NCBI GenBank assembly: GCA_050942695.1
Contig: JBMNNU010000149.1
Span: 1-7,829 of the forward strand
Length of the DNA: 7,829 nt
Origin: JBMNNU01 sp050942695
Lineage (GTDB): Bacteria; Chloroflexota; UBA6077
Direction: 5' to 3'
Position numbers and translations under genes: made by a program
Notes under the pieces: generated by a model
Seen by the model: the letters and a program-made list of their open reading frames with translations, nothing else
Databases searched by the model: none
What the model was told of the DNA's origin: nothing
Part shown: positions 1-5,705 of the stretch, in pieces
Position numbering within the stretch: position 1 is the stretch's first letter
Layout of the letters: each line of letters opens with the position of its first letter

Positions 1-897
1 CTTGTAGCCCTGGTGCCGGCTGCTATTCCAAAGGTGTACGATGCCGTGGACTGCATATCGTTGCTGCTCGAGCGCACTTTAGCCTCTAGCCATAGTTGGC
101 GCCAGCGCCTTCTTGCAGCCCTTGAGCTGCAGCGATGTCGAGCCTACGAATCCCTAATCCTGAATCGCTTCGACCAGGTGGCCGTGACCTCGCCTGAGGA
201 CCAAAGGGCATTAAGCGCTTTGGCCCCTCAGTCCAGGGTGGTAGTGATCCCTAACGGGGTTGATCTGGACTACTTTTATCCCCTGGATGTGCCTCGAGAG
301 ACGGCCACCCTGGTGTTCTCTGGCAAGATGTCCTACCACGCCAACGTGACGGCGTTGCTCCACTTCTATCGCAATATCTTTCCGCTGATTAAGAAACACA
401 AACCCGATGTGCGGCTGCGTGTTGTCGGCAACGATCCTCCCCCGGTCGTTAGCGCTCTGGCCAGGGATCCCTCCGTCTCGGTCACCGGATACCTTCCCGA
501 TATCCGCCCATCCCTGGGCTGCGCAACCGTTGCCATTTGCCCGGTCACCGTCAAGGTAGGTATACAGAACAAGCTGTTGGAGTCCATGGCCATGGGCCTT
601 CCGACGGTTTCTACAAAGGAAGGCATACAGGGGTTGTCGGTGGAGCCGGGGCGCGATCTGCTAGTCGCAGACGATCCAATCGAGTTTGCCGACCACGTTT
701 GCCAACTGCTGTCCGACCCGGATCTGCGCACACAGATCGGCTTGGCAGGCCGAAAGTACGTGGAGGCTTACCACCGCTGGGAGGATGCCGCCGAAAAGCT
801 CGAAAGGCTGTACGCCGAAGCTACCAGCGCACGGAAACGCGACGAGCTCGCTAACCCGTCGCTCGTCAGCACACTCGCAGCTTCTGAGGTTGTGTGA
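1..897 (+). CDS. Glycosyltransferase, GT4 (group 1) type, 3' part only
   Basis: The frame is open through the left edge (first in-frame codons CTT GTA GCC CTG), so the gene begins outside the window; the GTG at 13 is just an internal valine. About 298 residues are visible, against roughly 400 for the family, so most of the N-terminal Rossmann domain is missing. Visible parts are the linker motif IPNGVDLDYFYP (nt 247-282), then VFSGKMSYHANVTALLHF, which opens the nucleotide-sugar-binding C-terminal domain, VTGYLPDIRP, and the E-x7-E-type donor-binding segment around QNKLLESMAMGLPTVS (nt 568-612). The pattern resembles the sugar-transferase group found with exopolysaccharide (PEP-CTERM/EpsH-type) loci. 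It should transfer a sugar from a nucleotide donor to a growing glycan in the cytoplasm; donor and acceptor cannot be read from sequence. The stop lies 7 nt before the isomerase start, suggesting one transcript and coupled translation. Confidence 0.88.
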   Translation, partial: LVALVPAAIPKVYDAVDCISLLLERTLASSHSWRQRLLAALELQRCRAYESLILNRFDQVAVTSPEDQRALSALAPQSRVVVIPNGVDLDYFYPLDVPRETATLVFSGKMSYHANVTALLHFYRNIFPLIKKHKPDVRLRVVGNDPPPVVSALARDPSVSVTGYLPDIRPSLGCATVAICPVTVKVGIQNKLLESMAMGLPTVSTKEGIQGLSVEPGRDLLVADDPIEFADHVCQLLSDPDLRTQIGLAGRKYVEAYHRWEDAAEKLERLYAEATSARKRDELANPSLVSTLAASEVV

Positions 898-904
898 GGG
901 CACT

Positions 905-1639
905 ATGGCTAAGACTGTCAAGGTTCGTCGATCTGCCAGATCCTTAGCGGAAGGCTTGGAGAAGCCTCGAGCAAGCTCACAGCAGATGATAGATCCCTTC
1001 CGTCCGAGGGGAGACGTGGCCTCAATACCAGAGTCGGAACGTAATGTTGCCGATAGGGGCGTGGAGAGAATCATCCAGACAGAGGTCGAATCGTACGTAT
1101 CGGGAGCGGGGGATCTGTTGCGGAAGCTGCCTCTTGAGTCTATCGCTCAGGTAGTGGCCAGGTTAGAGGAGGCTCGATGCAGGGGGCAGGTGGTGTTCAC
1201 CTGCGGCAATGGAGGATCTGCGGCTACCGCCGTACACCTCGCCTGCGATCTGGCCAAAGGTGCGATAGCCCCAGGCAAACCGGGGATCAAGACGCTGTGT
1301 CTTTGTGAGAACATCTCTTTGGTAACGGCTTGGGCCAACGACTCCTCCTACGATGACGTATTTGCTCTACAAATGGCGCCCTGGATTAAGCCGTGTGATG
1401 TGCTGATTGCAATCAGTTGTAGCGGGAACTCCCCAAATGTGCTGAGTGCCGTCGGCCGAGCGAGGGAGGCGGGGGCGACAACGATCGGCCTGACCGGTGC
1501 CAATGGTGAGGCGTTGAGAGCTCTGGTCGACCTCTGTGTGACGGTGCCATCGGGTGATGTAGAGAAGATCGAGGACGTACACCACACCATCTGCCACTTG
1601 ATCACATCCTGCTTGAGGAAGATGCCCGCCGGATTGTAG
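905..1639 (+). CDS. gmhA: SIS-domain sedoheptulose-7-phosphate isomerase (GmhA-like)
   Basis: This 244-residue protein should convert sedoheptulose 7-phosphate to D-glycero-D-manno-heptose 7-phosphate, the first step of activated-heptose synthesis. The SIS core starts near residue 53. It shows CGNGGSAATAVHLACDL (about 99-115) for phosphosugar binding, TAWANDSSYDDVF, SGNSPNVLSAVGRAREAG and the C-terminal helix IEDVHHTICHL. Compared with E. coli GmhA as I recall it, the two metal/catalytic histidines (H61, H180) are kept, E65 is Asp and Q172 is Glu. These changes look typical of the SIS subgroup that travels with GHMP kinases. ATG 905 is chosen because GAGGG (896-900) precedes it and overlaps the upstream stop. 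This gives a basic, probably disordered N-terminal extension of about 52 residues not usual in the roughly 195-residue family. GTG 1061 would give a normal length but has no well-spaced ribosome site. A DiaA-like or other SIS role is less likely beside the heptose-type kinase. Confidence 0.87.
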   Translation: MAKTVKVRRSARSLAEGLEKPRASSQQMIDPFRPRGDVASIPESERNVADRGVERIIQTEVESYVSGAGDLLRKLPLESIAQVVARLEEARCRGQVVFTCGNGGSAATAVHLACDLAKGAIAPGKPGIKTLCLCENISLVTAWANDSSYDDVFALQMAPWIKPCDVLIAISCSGNSPNVLSAVGRAREAGATTIGLTGANGEALRALVDLCVTVPSGDVEKIEDVHHTICHLITSCLRKMPAGL

Positions 1640-1649
1640 CTTCCGAGTA

Positions 1650-1669
1650 ACCTTTAGATCTAGAAAGGT
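1650..1669. repeat. Short imperfect dyad in the isomerase-kinase gap
   Basis: ACCTTT (1650-1655) and AAAGGT (1664-1669) form 6-bp arms around an 8-nt centre containing AGATCT, just after the isomerase stop. A weaker outer TAAC/GTTA pairing (1648-1651 and 1671-1674) can extend it with a bulge. No T-run follows, so it is not an intrinsic terminator. It could be an mRNA processing or stabilising hairpin, an operator, or chance. Confidence 0.25.
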
Positions 1670-1714
1670 CGTTAATGTTGAGCTGGAGTTGGGGTGAGCC
1701 TGTAGGGGCGTATT

Positions 1715-1720
1715 GGAGGG
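1715..1720 (+). promoter_or_regulatory. Ribosome binding site of the GHMP kinase
   Basis: GGAGGG lies 9 nt before ATG 1730. Two other ATGs (1723, 1726) sit closer to it in another frame but open only a 6-codon frame ending at TAG 1741-1743, so the site supports ATG 1730 as the gene start. Confidence 0.7.
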
Positions 1721-1729
1721 AGATGATGT

Positions 1730-2863
1730 ATGGAGTCAGGTAGTGAACCAAGCTGCCACACATTGATCGCGAGGGCGCCTCTGAGGATTAGCCTTGCGGG
1801 TGGCGGCACCGATCTTCCTGCCTACTACGAACGATACGGCGGGATGGTCGTGTCCACGACCATCGATAAGTTCGTCTACGTTCACTGCGGACGGAACGGC
1901 AAAGGCGACGGCCGCGATGCCCAGATCACCTCAGCAAATTACAACACATTCTACAGCCACAATTGCGGCGTGCCGATGGGCTGGGATGGGGACCTGTCGC
2001 TTCCCAGAGCCGTGCTTCACAGCTTTGGGATCGAGCGGGATATCTCCCTCTTTCTTGCCTCCGAAGTTCCTCCAGGAACCGGCCTTGGATCATCCAGCGC
2101 AGTTGCGGTGGCGCTGATTGCTGCAGTATCCGGCTACCTGCGCCGGCACCTCACTCGGCAGGAGATTGCCGAGCTAGCCTGCCACGTCGAACTGGTGAAG
2201 CTGCAAGCGCCCATCGGCAAGCAGGATCAGTTCGCCGCGGCCTTTGGCGGGTGCAACGCTATTACTTTTACTCCAGAAGGGGTGAGGGTGGAGCGTGTGG
2301 AAGCCCGGCAGGGTGTTCTGCAGCGGCTGGAAAGGCGGCTCCTGCTCTTTTTTATTGGAACTGCCAGAGATTCCGCGGCCATTCTAAAGGACCAGCAACA
2401 GGCGAGCGCTAGAGGGAATAGTGAGACTGTGGAAGGGCTGCACCGTATCAAGGCGGCTGCCCGGATCTGCCGGGAGTGCCTGGAATCGGGCGACCTCGAC
2501 GGGATTGGGATACAGATGGACGAGGGGTGGCGCCAAAAGAGACGACTGGTCTCCGGCATCACCAACCCGCGGATAGATGAACTGTACGAGGTGGCGCTAA
2601 GCTGCGGGGCGCTGGGCGGCAAGATAACCGGAGCGGGTGGGGGAGGCTTCCTGCTGCTGTATTGTCACGAGGACAGGCAGGCGGCGTTGACCCAGGCAAT
2701 GGAGAGCTTGGGATTGCGGCGCATGGACTTCCACTTTGAATCTCAAGGTGTGACCGTTGCCACGGCGCTCTGGAGCGGAGCAGGGGACCCTGGCGAGATC
2801 GAACGGCGCGTGGAATCCCTGCCCATATCGGCCTCTGGCCAGGAGCAACTTACAAAGCTGTAG
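1730..2863 (+). CDS. hddA: GHMP kinase, D-glycero-D-manno-heptose 7-phosphate kinase type
   Basis: This 377-residue cytoplasmic sugar kinase probably phosphorylates C1 of D-glycero-D-manno-heptose 7-phosphate with ATP. The N-terminal signature APLRISLAGGGTDLP (residues 16-30) is characteristic of the HddA/fucokinase-like branch of the GHMP superfamily. GHMP motif 2, PPGTGLGSSSA (114-124), is the ATP phosphate-binding loop. GKQDQFAAAFGG (163-174) carries the likely catalytic Asp166. Motif 3, GKITGAGGGGF (297-307), closes the active site. The family is usually about 340 residues; the last 25 or so residues here form a polar tail with no recognised motif. The gene lies 90 nt after the isomerase that would make its substrate, which strongly supports the heptose assignment over fucokinase or galactokinase. 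Alpha- versus beta-anomer specificity, and so GDP- versus ADP-heptose output, cannot be read here because the nucleotidyltransferase is not in the window. Confidence 0.88.
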   Translation: MESGSEPSCHTLIARAPLRISLAGGGTDLPAYYERYGGMVVSTTIDKFVYVHCGRNGKGDGRDAQITSANYNTFYSHNCGVPMGWDGDLSLPRAVLHSFGIERDISLFLASEVPPGTGLGSSSAVAVALIAAVSGYLRRHLTRQEIAELACHVELVKLQAPIGKQDQFAAAFGGCNAITFTPEGVRVERVEARQGVLQRLERRLLLFFIGTARDSAAILKDQQQASARGNSETVEGLHRIKAAARICRECLESGDLDGIGIQMDEGWRQKRRLVSGITNPRIDELYEVALSCGALGGKITGAGGGGFLLLYCHEDRQAALTQAMESLGLRRMDFHFESQGVTVATALWSGAGDPGEIERRVESLPISASGQEQLTKL

Positions 2864-2873
2864 CGAATCGCTA
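2861..2873. repeat. 13-nt dyad overlapping the kinase stop codon
   Basis: TAGCGAATCGCTA is a perfect 6-bp inverted repeat around a central A, and its first three bases are the kinase TAG stop. It stands in the 61-nt gap before the epimerase. There is no following T-run. It may form a small mRNA hairpin or be chance. Confidence 0.2.
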
Positions 2874-2912
2874 CCGGTCGCTGTAGAATACTGGCGGTCG
2901 CGGCAACAGGGA

Positions 2913-2918
2913 AAGGAG
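2913..2918 (+). promoter_or_regulatory. Ribosome binding site deciding the GTG start of the epimerase
   Basis: AAGGAG is followed 6 nt later by GTG 2925. The protein then starts directly with the Rossmann strand MKVLVTGGAGYIGS, as expected for the family, so this GTG is the start. Confidence 0.8.
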
Positions 2919-2924
2919 CTATAA

Positions 2925-3932
2925 GTGAAAGTACTTGTCACCGGTGGAGCGGGCTACATCGGCTCCATTGTTACCGATCAACTTGTCAGGCGAGGCGACG
3001 AAGTGGTTGTTCTGGACAACCTCCAGACCGGGCACCGGGAGGCAGTGCATCCCGACGCCCTTTTTGTGTTGGGAGACCTAGCCTACGCTGCCGGCCTGGA
3101 ACGGCTGTTCTCCCAGCACTCGTTCGACGCTGTGATGCACTTCGCCTCAAACACATTGGTCGGGGAGTCGATGGAGCAACCCTTTCTCTACCTGGGTGAC
3201 AACGTCACCAACGCCGCGAATCTGCTGCGCTTTGCATCCAATTACGGAGTGCGCCGGTTCGTGCTCTCCTCGACGGCCAATCTCTTCGACCGGCCAGAGA
3301 GTATACCAATCTCAGAGGATGAGCGTATCATCCCGGGCAGCCCCTACGGGGAGTCCAAGTATCTCATCGAGCGAATGCTGCCCTGGCTGGATCGCGTGCT
3401 GGGACTCCGATACGCATGCTTGCGCTACTTCAACGCCGCCGGAGCCCTGCCGAACGGGATGCGAGGGGAGGATCACACGCCCGAGCACCACCTGATCCCA
3501 AGAGTGCTGCAGGTTGCGCTTGGCCAGCGCCGGAGCGTGGAAATCTACGGCGTAGATTATCCCACGCCAGACGGAACTTGCGTGCGGGACTACGTGCACG
3601 TGGTAGATCTAGCTCAGGCGCATATCCTAGCCCTGGATGCTTTGGATGGTGGGAGCCGTGTGTACAATTTGGGAAACGGTCGTGGTTTCAGCGTTCGCCA
3701 GGTTGTCGAGATGGCGAGGGATGTGACGGGCCATTCCATCCCGACGGTGGAGGGGCCGCGCAGGCCCGGCGATCCTGCCGTGTTGATTGCCGATTCCACT
3801 CGGATTCGCCGTGAACTGGGCTGGAAACCGAGACATAGCGATTTGCGCGACATAATAAAGACTGCGTGGGATTGGCACCGCGAACACCCCTCCGGGTACC
3901 GATCGACCACCACGCTGGCCGACGTTGGGTAG
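2925..3932 (+). CDS. galE: GalE-like NAD-dependent UDP-sugar 4-epimerase (extended SDR)
   Basis: This 335-residue protein matches the usual GalE length. It should interconvert UDP-glucose and UDP-galactose, or the N-acetyl or uronic forms, using tightly bound NAD. The NAD-binding GGAGYIGS is at residues 7-14, with acidic D31 after the second strand (VVVLDNLQTG). Active-site strand FVLSSTANLF (112-121) supplies the Ser/Thr; Y141 and K145 form the YxxxK pair in SPYGESK. LRYFNAAGA (166-174) and RDYVHVVDLAQAHILAL (221-237) are substrate-domain signatures shared with GalE. Two regions differ from E. coli GalE: HFASNTLVGESMEQP replaces HFAGLKAVGESV, and LFD replaces the usual VYG after the active-site serines. 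It is therefore a distinct subgroup and the exact UDP-sugar is uncertain. It is the last gene of the operon, 28 nt before a strong terminator, and presumably supplies a sugar donor for the same glycan. Confidence 0.88.
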   Translation: MKVLVTGGAGYIGSIVTDQLVRRGDEVVVLDNLQTGHREAVHPDALFVLGDLAYAAGLERLFSQHSFDAVMHFASNTLVGESMEQPFLYLGDNVTNAANLLRFASNYGVRRFVLSSTANLFDRPESIPISEDERIIPGSPYGESKYLIERMLPWLDRVLGLRYACLRYFNAAGALPNGMRGEDHTPEHHLIPRVLQVALGQRRSVEIYGVDYPTPDGTCVRDYVHVVDLAQAHILALDALDGGSRVYNLGNGRGFSVRQVVEMARDVTGHSIPTVEGPRRPGDPAVLIADSTRIRRELGWKPRHSDLRDIIKTAWDWHREHPSGYRSTTTLADVG

Positions 3933-3960
3933 CCGTCACTAATTCAGGACACTGTATCTG

Positions 3961-3997
3961 CAGCCCGCCGGGTCACGATCCGGCGGGCTGTTTTGTT
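3961..3997 (+). terminator. Intrinsic terminator after the glycan operon
   Basis: CAGCCCGCCGG (3961-3971) and CCGGCGGGCTG (3980-3990) make a perfect, very GC-rich 11-bp stem with an 8-nt loop, followed at once by TTTTGTT (3991-3997). It lies 28 nt after the epimerase stop. This is a textbook rho-independent terminator and marks the end of the sugar operon. Confidence 0.93.
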
Positions 3998-4010
3998 ACT
4001 GATCTCTGCA

Positions 4011-4030
4011 CCGCGGGATAAATCCCGTGG
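4011..4030. repeat. Hairpin palindrome A (REP-like unit)
   Basis: CCGCGGGA (4011-4018) pairs with TCCCGTGG (4023-4030) across a TAAA loop, with one G-T wobble. It lies 14 nt after the operon terminator but has no T-run. It has the same length and the same CCGCG beginning as the palindrome at 4053-4072, and their starts are 42 nt apart. The pair looks like a REP/BIME-style unit or a two-site operator. Confidence 0.55.
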
Positions 4031-4052
4031 CATCTCGGATACCCGCTCCGTG

Positions 4053-4072
4053 CCGCGAGGTGCACCTCGCGG
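4053..4072. repeat. Hairpin palindrome B (perfect 20-nt palindrome)
   Basis: CCGCGAGGTGCACCTCGCGG is its own exact reverse complement. It is followed by TTT but not a longer T-run, so terminator function is weak at best. With the unit at 4011-4030 it forms a pair of equal-length GC-rich hairpins separated by 22 nt, an arrangement known from REP sequences mobilised by Y1-type (RAYT) transposases. No such transposase gene is in the window. Confidence 0.6.
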
Positions 4073-4081
4073 TTTAGCGAT

Positions 4082-4207
4082 CTATGCAGCTATCAGTAAT
4101 TCTGTTCCCATCTCCAATAGGTCGCGATCTTCATCGCCGGTAAGCAGCGCTGAAACTGTTGGCGCAGTTACGGAAATTGGATATCCACCGGGCAGTGCTA
4201 CTAGCAA
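4082..4207 (-). pseudogene. Unrecognised minus-strand open frame, possible gene remnant
   Basis: Reading the minus strand from TTG (4205-4207) to TAG (4082-4084) gives 41 residues, including LPGGYPISVTAPTVSALL and GDEDRDLLEMGTELLIAA. The frame is open four codons further upstream (FDGN) to a TAA at 4220-4222. The composition (hydrophobic core, acidic turn, amphipathic end) looks like a real protein tail rather than random sequence. However, there is no ATG near the beginning, no Shine-Dalgarno site before the TTG, and no family I recognise. It may be the decayed 3' end of a lost gene, a very small real protein, or a chance frame. Confidence 0.22.
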
Positions 4208-4247
4208 GTTACCGTCAAATTAGATACAATCAGTTTTGACGGTAACT
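4207..4247. repeat. Perfect 13-bp inverted repeat upstream of the ATPase gene
   Basis: AGTTACCGTCAAA (4207-4219) and TTTGACGGTAACT (4235-4247) are exact reverse complements separated by 15 nt. It sits 39 nt before the ATPase start. The centre contains TACAAT (4225-4230), so the arms straddle a possible -10 box, as an operator would. There is no T-run, so it is not a terminator. Terminal repeats of a tiny vanished element are an alternative. Confidence 0.65.
4225..4230 (+). promoter_or_regulatory. Candidate -10 box for the ATPase gene
   Basis: TACAAT differs from TATAAT at one position and would start transcription near 4237, leaving a leader of about 50 nt. No good -35 hexamer is present 16-18 nt upstream. 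A promoter is needed somewhere here because a strong terminator ends the preceding operon. Confidence 0.3.
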
Positions 4248-4275
4248 ATTCGATGGGTAGGCATCGTGCCACCGC

Positions 4276-4283
4276 GGAGGTGA
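4276..4283 (+). promoter_or_regulatory. Strong ribosome binding site fixing the GTG start of the ATPase
   Basis: GGAGGTGA is a near-complete anti-16S match, with 6 nt between GGAGG and GTG 4287. The resulting N-terminus MRFVNRVSEIDALERAW is the standard beginning of this ATPase family. Confidence 0.82.
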
Positions 4284-4286
4284 ACT

Positions 4287-5705
4287 GTGCGCTTTGTGAA
4301 TCGGGTCTCGGAGATAGATGCGCTGGAGCGGGCCTGGCGGTCGAAAGACGCTCAGTTCGTAGCTGTTCTGGGCAGGCGTCGTGTGGGTAAGACAACCCTG
4401 TTGGAGCGCTTCTCCGAGGGCAAGCGTGTCGTCTACTATCGGTGCATCCTCGCGAATACCGAGACGCAGCTCCAACTGCTCGGCACCGCCCTGGCCCAGA
4501 TGTCGGGCGAGCCGGTGATAATGGCTCAGCCGCCCTCCTCGTGGCCGGCAGTGTTCGCGCTCATTGAACGCCTCGCCACCGGAGGCCGCTTCCTGCTCAT
4601 CCTCGACGAAACACCTTACTGGGTAGCCAAGGATGAATCCGTGACCTCCAGGCTTCAGAACTGGTGGGACGAGAAGGGCCGAAAACTCGACCTGATGATG
4701 GTAATCTGTGGTTCCGCGATATCGATGATGGAGCAGATGCTGACCGGCGCAGCTCCTCTGGCTGGTTGCGTGGGGGCGCGAATCAGGGTGCGGCCGTTCG
4801 ATCTGAAGGCTGCCGCCGAACTGCTGCCTTTTAGCGATCCAGTCGACTGTCTCACCGCCTACGGGATTCTCGGCGGTGTTCCTCTCTACCTGAACTACTT
4901 CGATGCAGGGCGAAGCATACGGGATAATATTCTGGAGGCTATAGCACGCCCGGAGGCGAGATTGTATGTCGAGCCCCAAGCGATCTTTGCCACGCAGCAC
5001 GCAGCTTTCAACTCCACGCAGGCACTTGCCGTGCTGCGTGCTATTTCCAACCGCCATTACAGGTGGTCTGAGATCGACGAGGTAGCGGGCACACGGAAGA
5101 ACCTAGCGCGGGTGATCGAACCGCTTATCGGCGATATGGGGTTGGTCAAAAGGGTCCTTCCGGTGACTGAGGAGTCCAGGGAGAAGCCAAAGGAGCCTTA
5201 CTACGTCCAGTACAAGCTCGCGGACAATTTCTTTCAGTTCTACTTCCGGTTCATCGAGCGAAACCAGGGTCAAATCGAGTTCGGCGCCGGCGAGCAGGTC
5301 GTGGATTCCATTATCATGCCTCAGTTGGCGGACTACATGGGACCCGTGTGTGAGGACATGGCGCGGGACTGGGCGAGGAAGGCTAACGCAGTGGGCAAGC
5401 TGCCTGTTCGTGTCACAAAGCTCGGCAGTTGGTGGGTGGCTCAGCACGAGCTAGACCTGGTGGGGTTGGACGAGAAGGGCAGGATTAGCCTTACCGGCGA
5501 GGCTAAGTGGAGAGAGAGAGCGAGATTTGACCGCCATGATCTGGAGAGATATCTTCACCATGTCGACGCTCTCGGCGGTCTTCGCCAGCCCGACTCCTCG
5601 CATATCCTGATTACGAGCCATGACTTCGATGATGAGGTGAGGGAGTGGGCTCATCGGAGCGGCGCGATGCTAGTCACGGCAGGGAATATGTTGCTTGCTC
5701 CTTGA
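4287..5705 (+). CDS. Archaeal-type AAA ATPase with DUF234 nuclease-like C-terminus
   Basis: This 472-residue protein has the layout of the ATPase_2 + DUF234 family, common in archaea and scattered in bacteria, with no settled function. The opening FVNRVSEIDALERAW is the family start. Walker A is GRRRVGKTT (29-37), Walker B is FLLILDE (102-108), and CGSAISMMEQML (141-152) followed by APL (156-158) matches the sensor-1-like region. A winged-helix-like segment follows (about 240-300), then the DUF234 part (about 305-472). Within it, HELDLVG (387-393, E388 and D390) followed by TGEAKW (403-408, E405 and K407) fits a PD-(D/E)XK-type nuclease core, so nucleic-acid cleavage is a fair inference. No signal peptide or membrane segment is seen. 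The gene stands alone with its own leader, after a terminator and a convergent neighbour, so context does not reveal a partner. It could be a defence, mobile-element or DNA-processing factor; none of these is shown. Confidence 0.85.
   Translation: MRFVNRVSEIDALERAWRSKDAQFVAVLGRRRVGKTTLLERFSEGKRVVYYRCILANTETQLQLLGTALAQMSGEPVIMAQPPSSWPAVFALIERLATGGRFLLILDETPYWVAKDESVTSRLQNWWDEKGRKLDLMMVICGSAISMMEQMLTGAAPLAGCVGARIRVRPFDLKAAAELLPFSDPVDCLTAYGILGGVPLYLNYFDAGRSIRDNILEAIARPEARLYVEPQAIFATQHAAFNSTQALAVLRAISNRHYRWSEIDEVAGTRKNLARVIEPLIGDMGLVKRVLPVTEESREKPKEPYYVQYKLADNFFQFYFRFIERNQGQIEFGAGEQVVDSIIMPQLADYMGPVCEDMARDWARKANAVGKLPVRVTKLGSWWVAQHELDLVGLDEKGRISLTGEAKWRERARFDRHDLERYLHHVDALGGLRQPDSSHILITSHDFDDEVREWAHRSGAMLVTAGNMLLAP

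Larger units (their letters stand above)
3998..4286. other. Structured intergenic boundary between glycan operon and ATPase gene
   Basis: I see no convincing plus-strand gene here. From left to right it holds two 20-nt hairpin palindromes (4011-4030 and 4053-4072), a minus-strand open frame of doubtful status (4082-4207), and a 13-bp inverted repeat (4207-4247) enclosing a promoter-like TACAAT. It ends with the strong ribosome site of the ATPase gene. The possible plus-strand reading frame over 3993-4223 is rich in Ser, Arg and Pro, as expected of the complement of a palindromic or antisense-coding stretch. Confidence 0.6.

Noticed and set aside
13..15. GTG as start of the first glycosyltransferase gene
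   Set aside because: The frame is open to the window edge and the protein would lack its whole N-terminal domain, so this is an internal valine codon.
1723..1743. Six-codon frame ATG ATG ... TAG just before the kinase start, as a leader peptide
   Set aside because: It overlaps the real start out of frame, shows no attenuator-like structure and is short enough to be chance.
2884..2889. TAGAAT as a promoter -10 box for the epimerase
   Set aside because: No -35-like hexamer is found 16-18 nt upstream, and the gene fits the same operon, so an internal promoter is not supported.
4011..4072. CRISPR-like repeat pair
   Set aside because: There are only two units, they are palindromic and not identical, and there is no further spacer-repeat continuation or cas gene.
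3993..4223. Plus-strand 76-codon frame in the intergenic boundary
   Set aside because: It runs through two palindromes, is Ser/Arg/Pro-rich without domain features, and has no ribosome site at its start.
4230..5057. Long minus-strand open frame (275 codons) opposite the ATPase gene
   Set aside because: It lies fully antisense to a gene with clear Walker motifs, has His/Arg/Gly-rich low-logic composition, no recognisable domain, and no reason to be coding.
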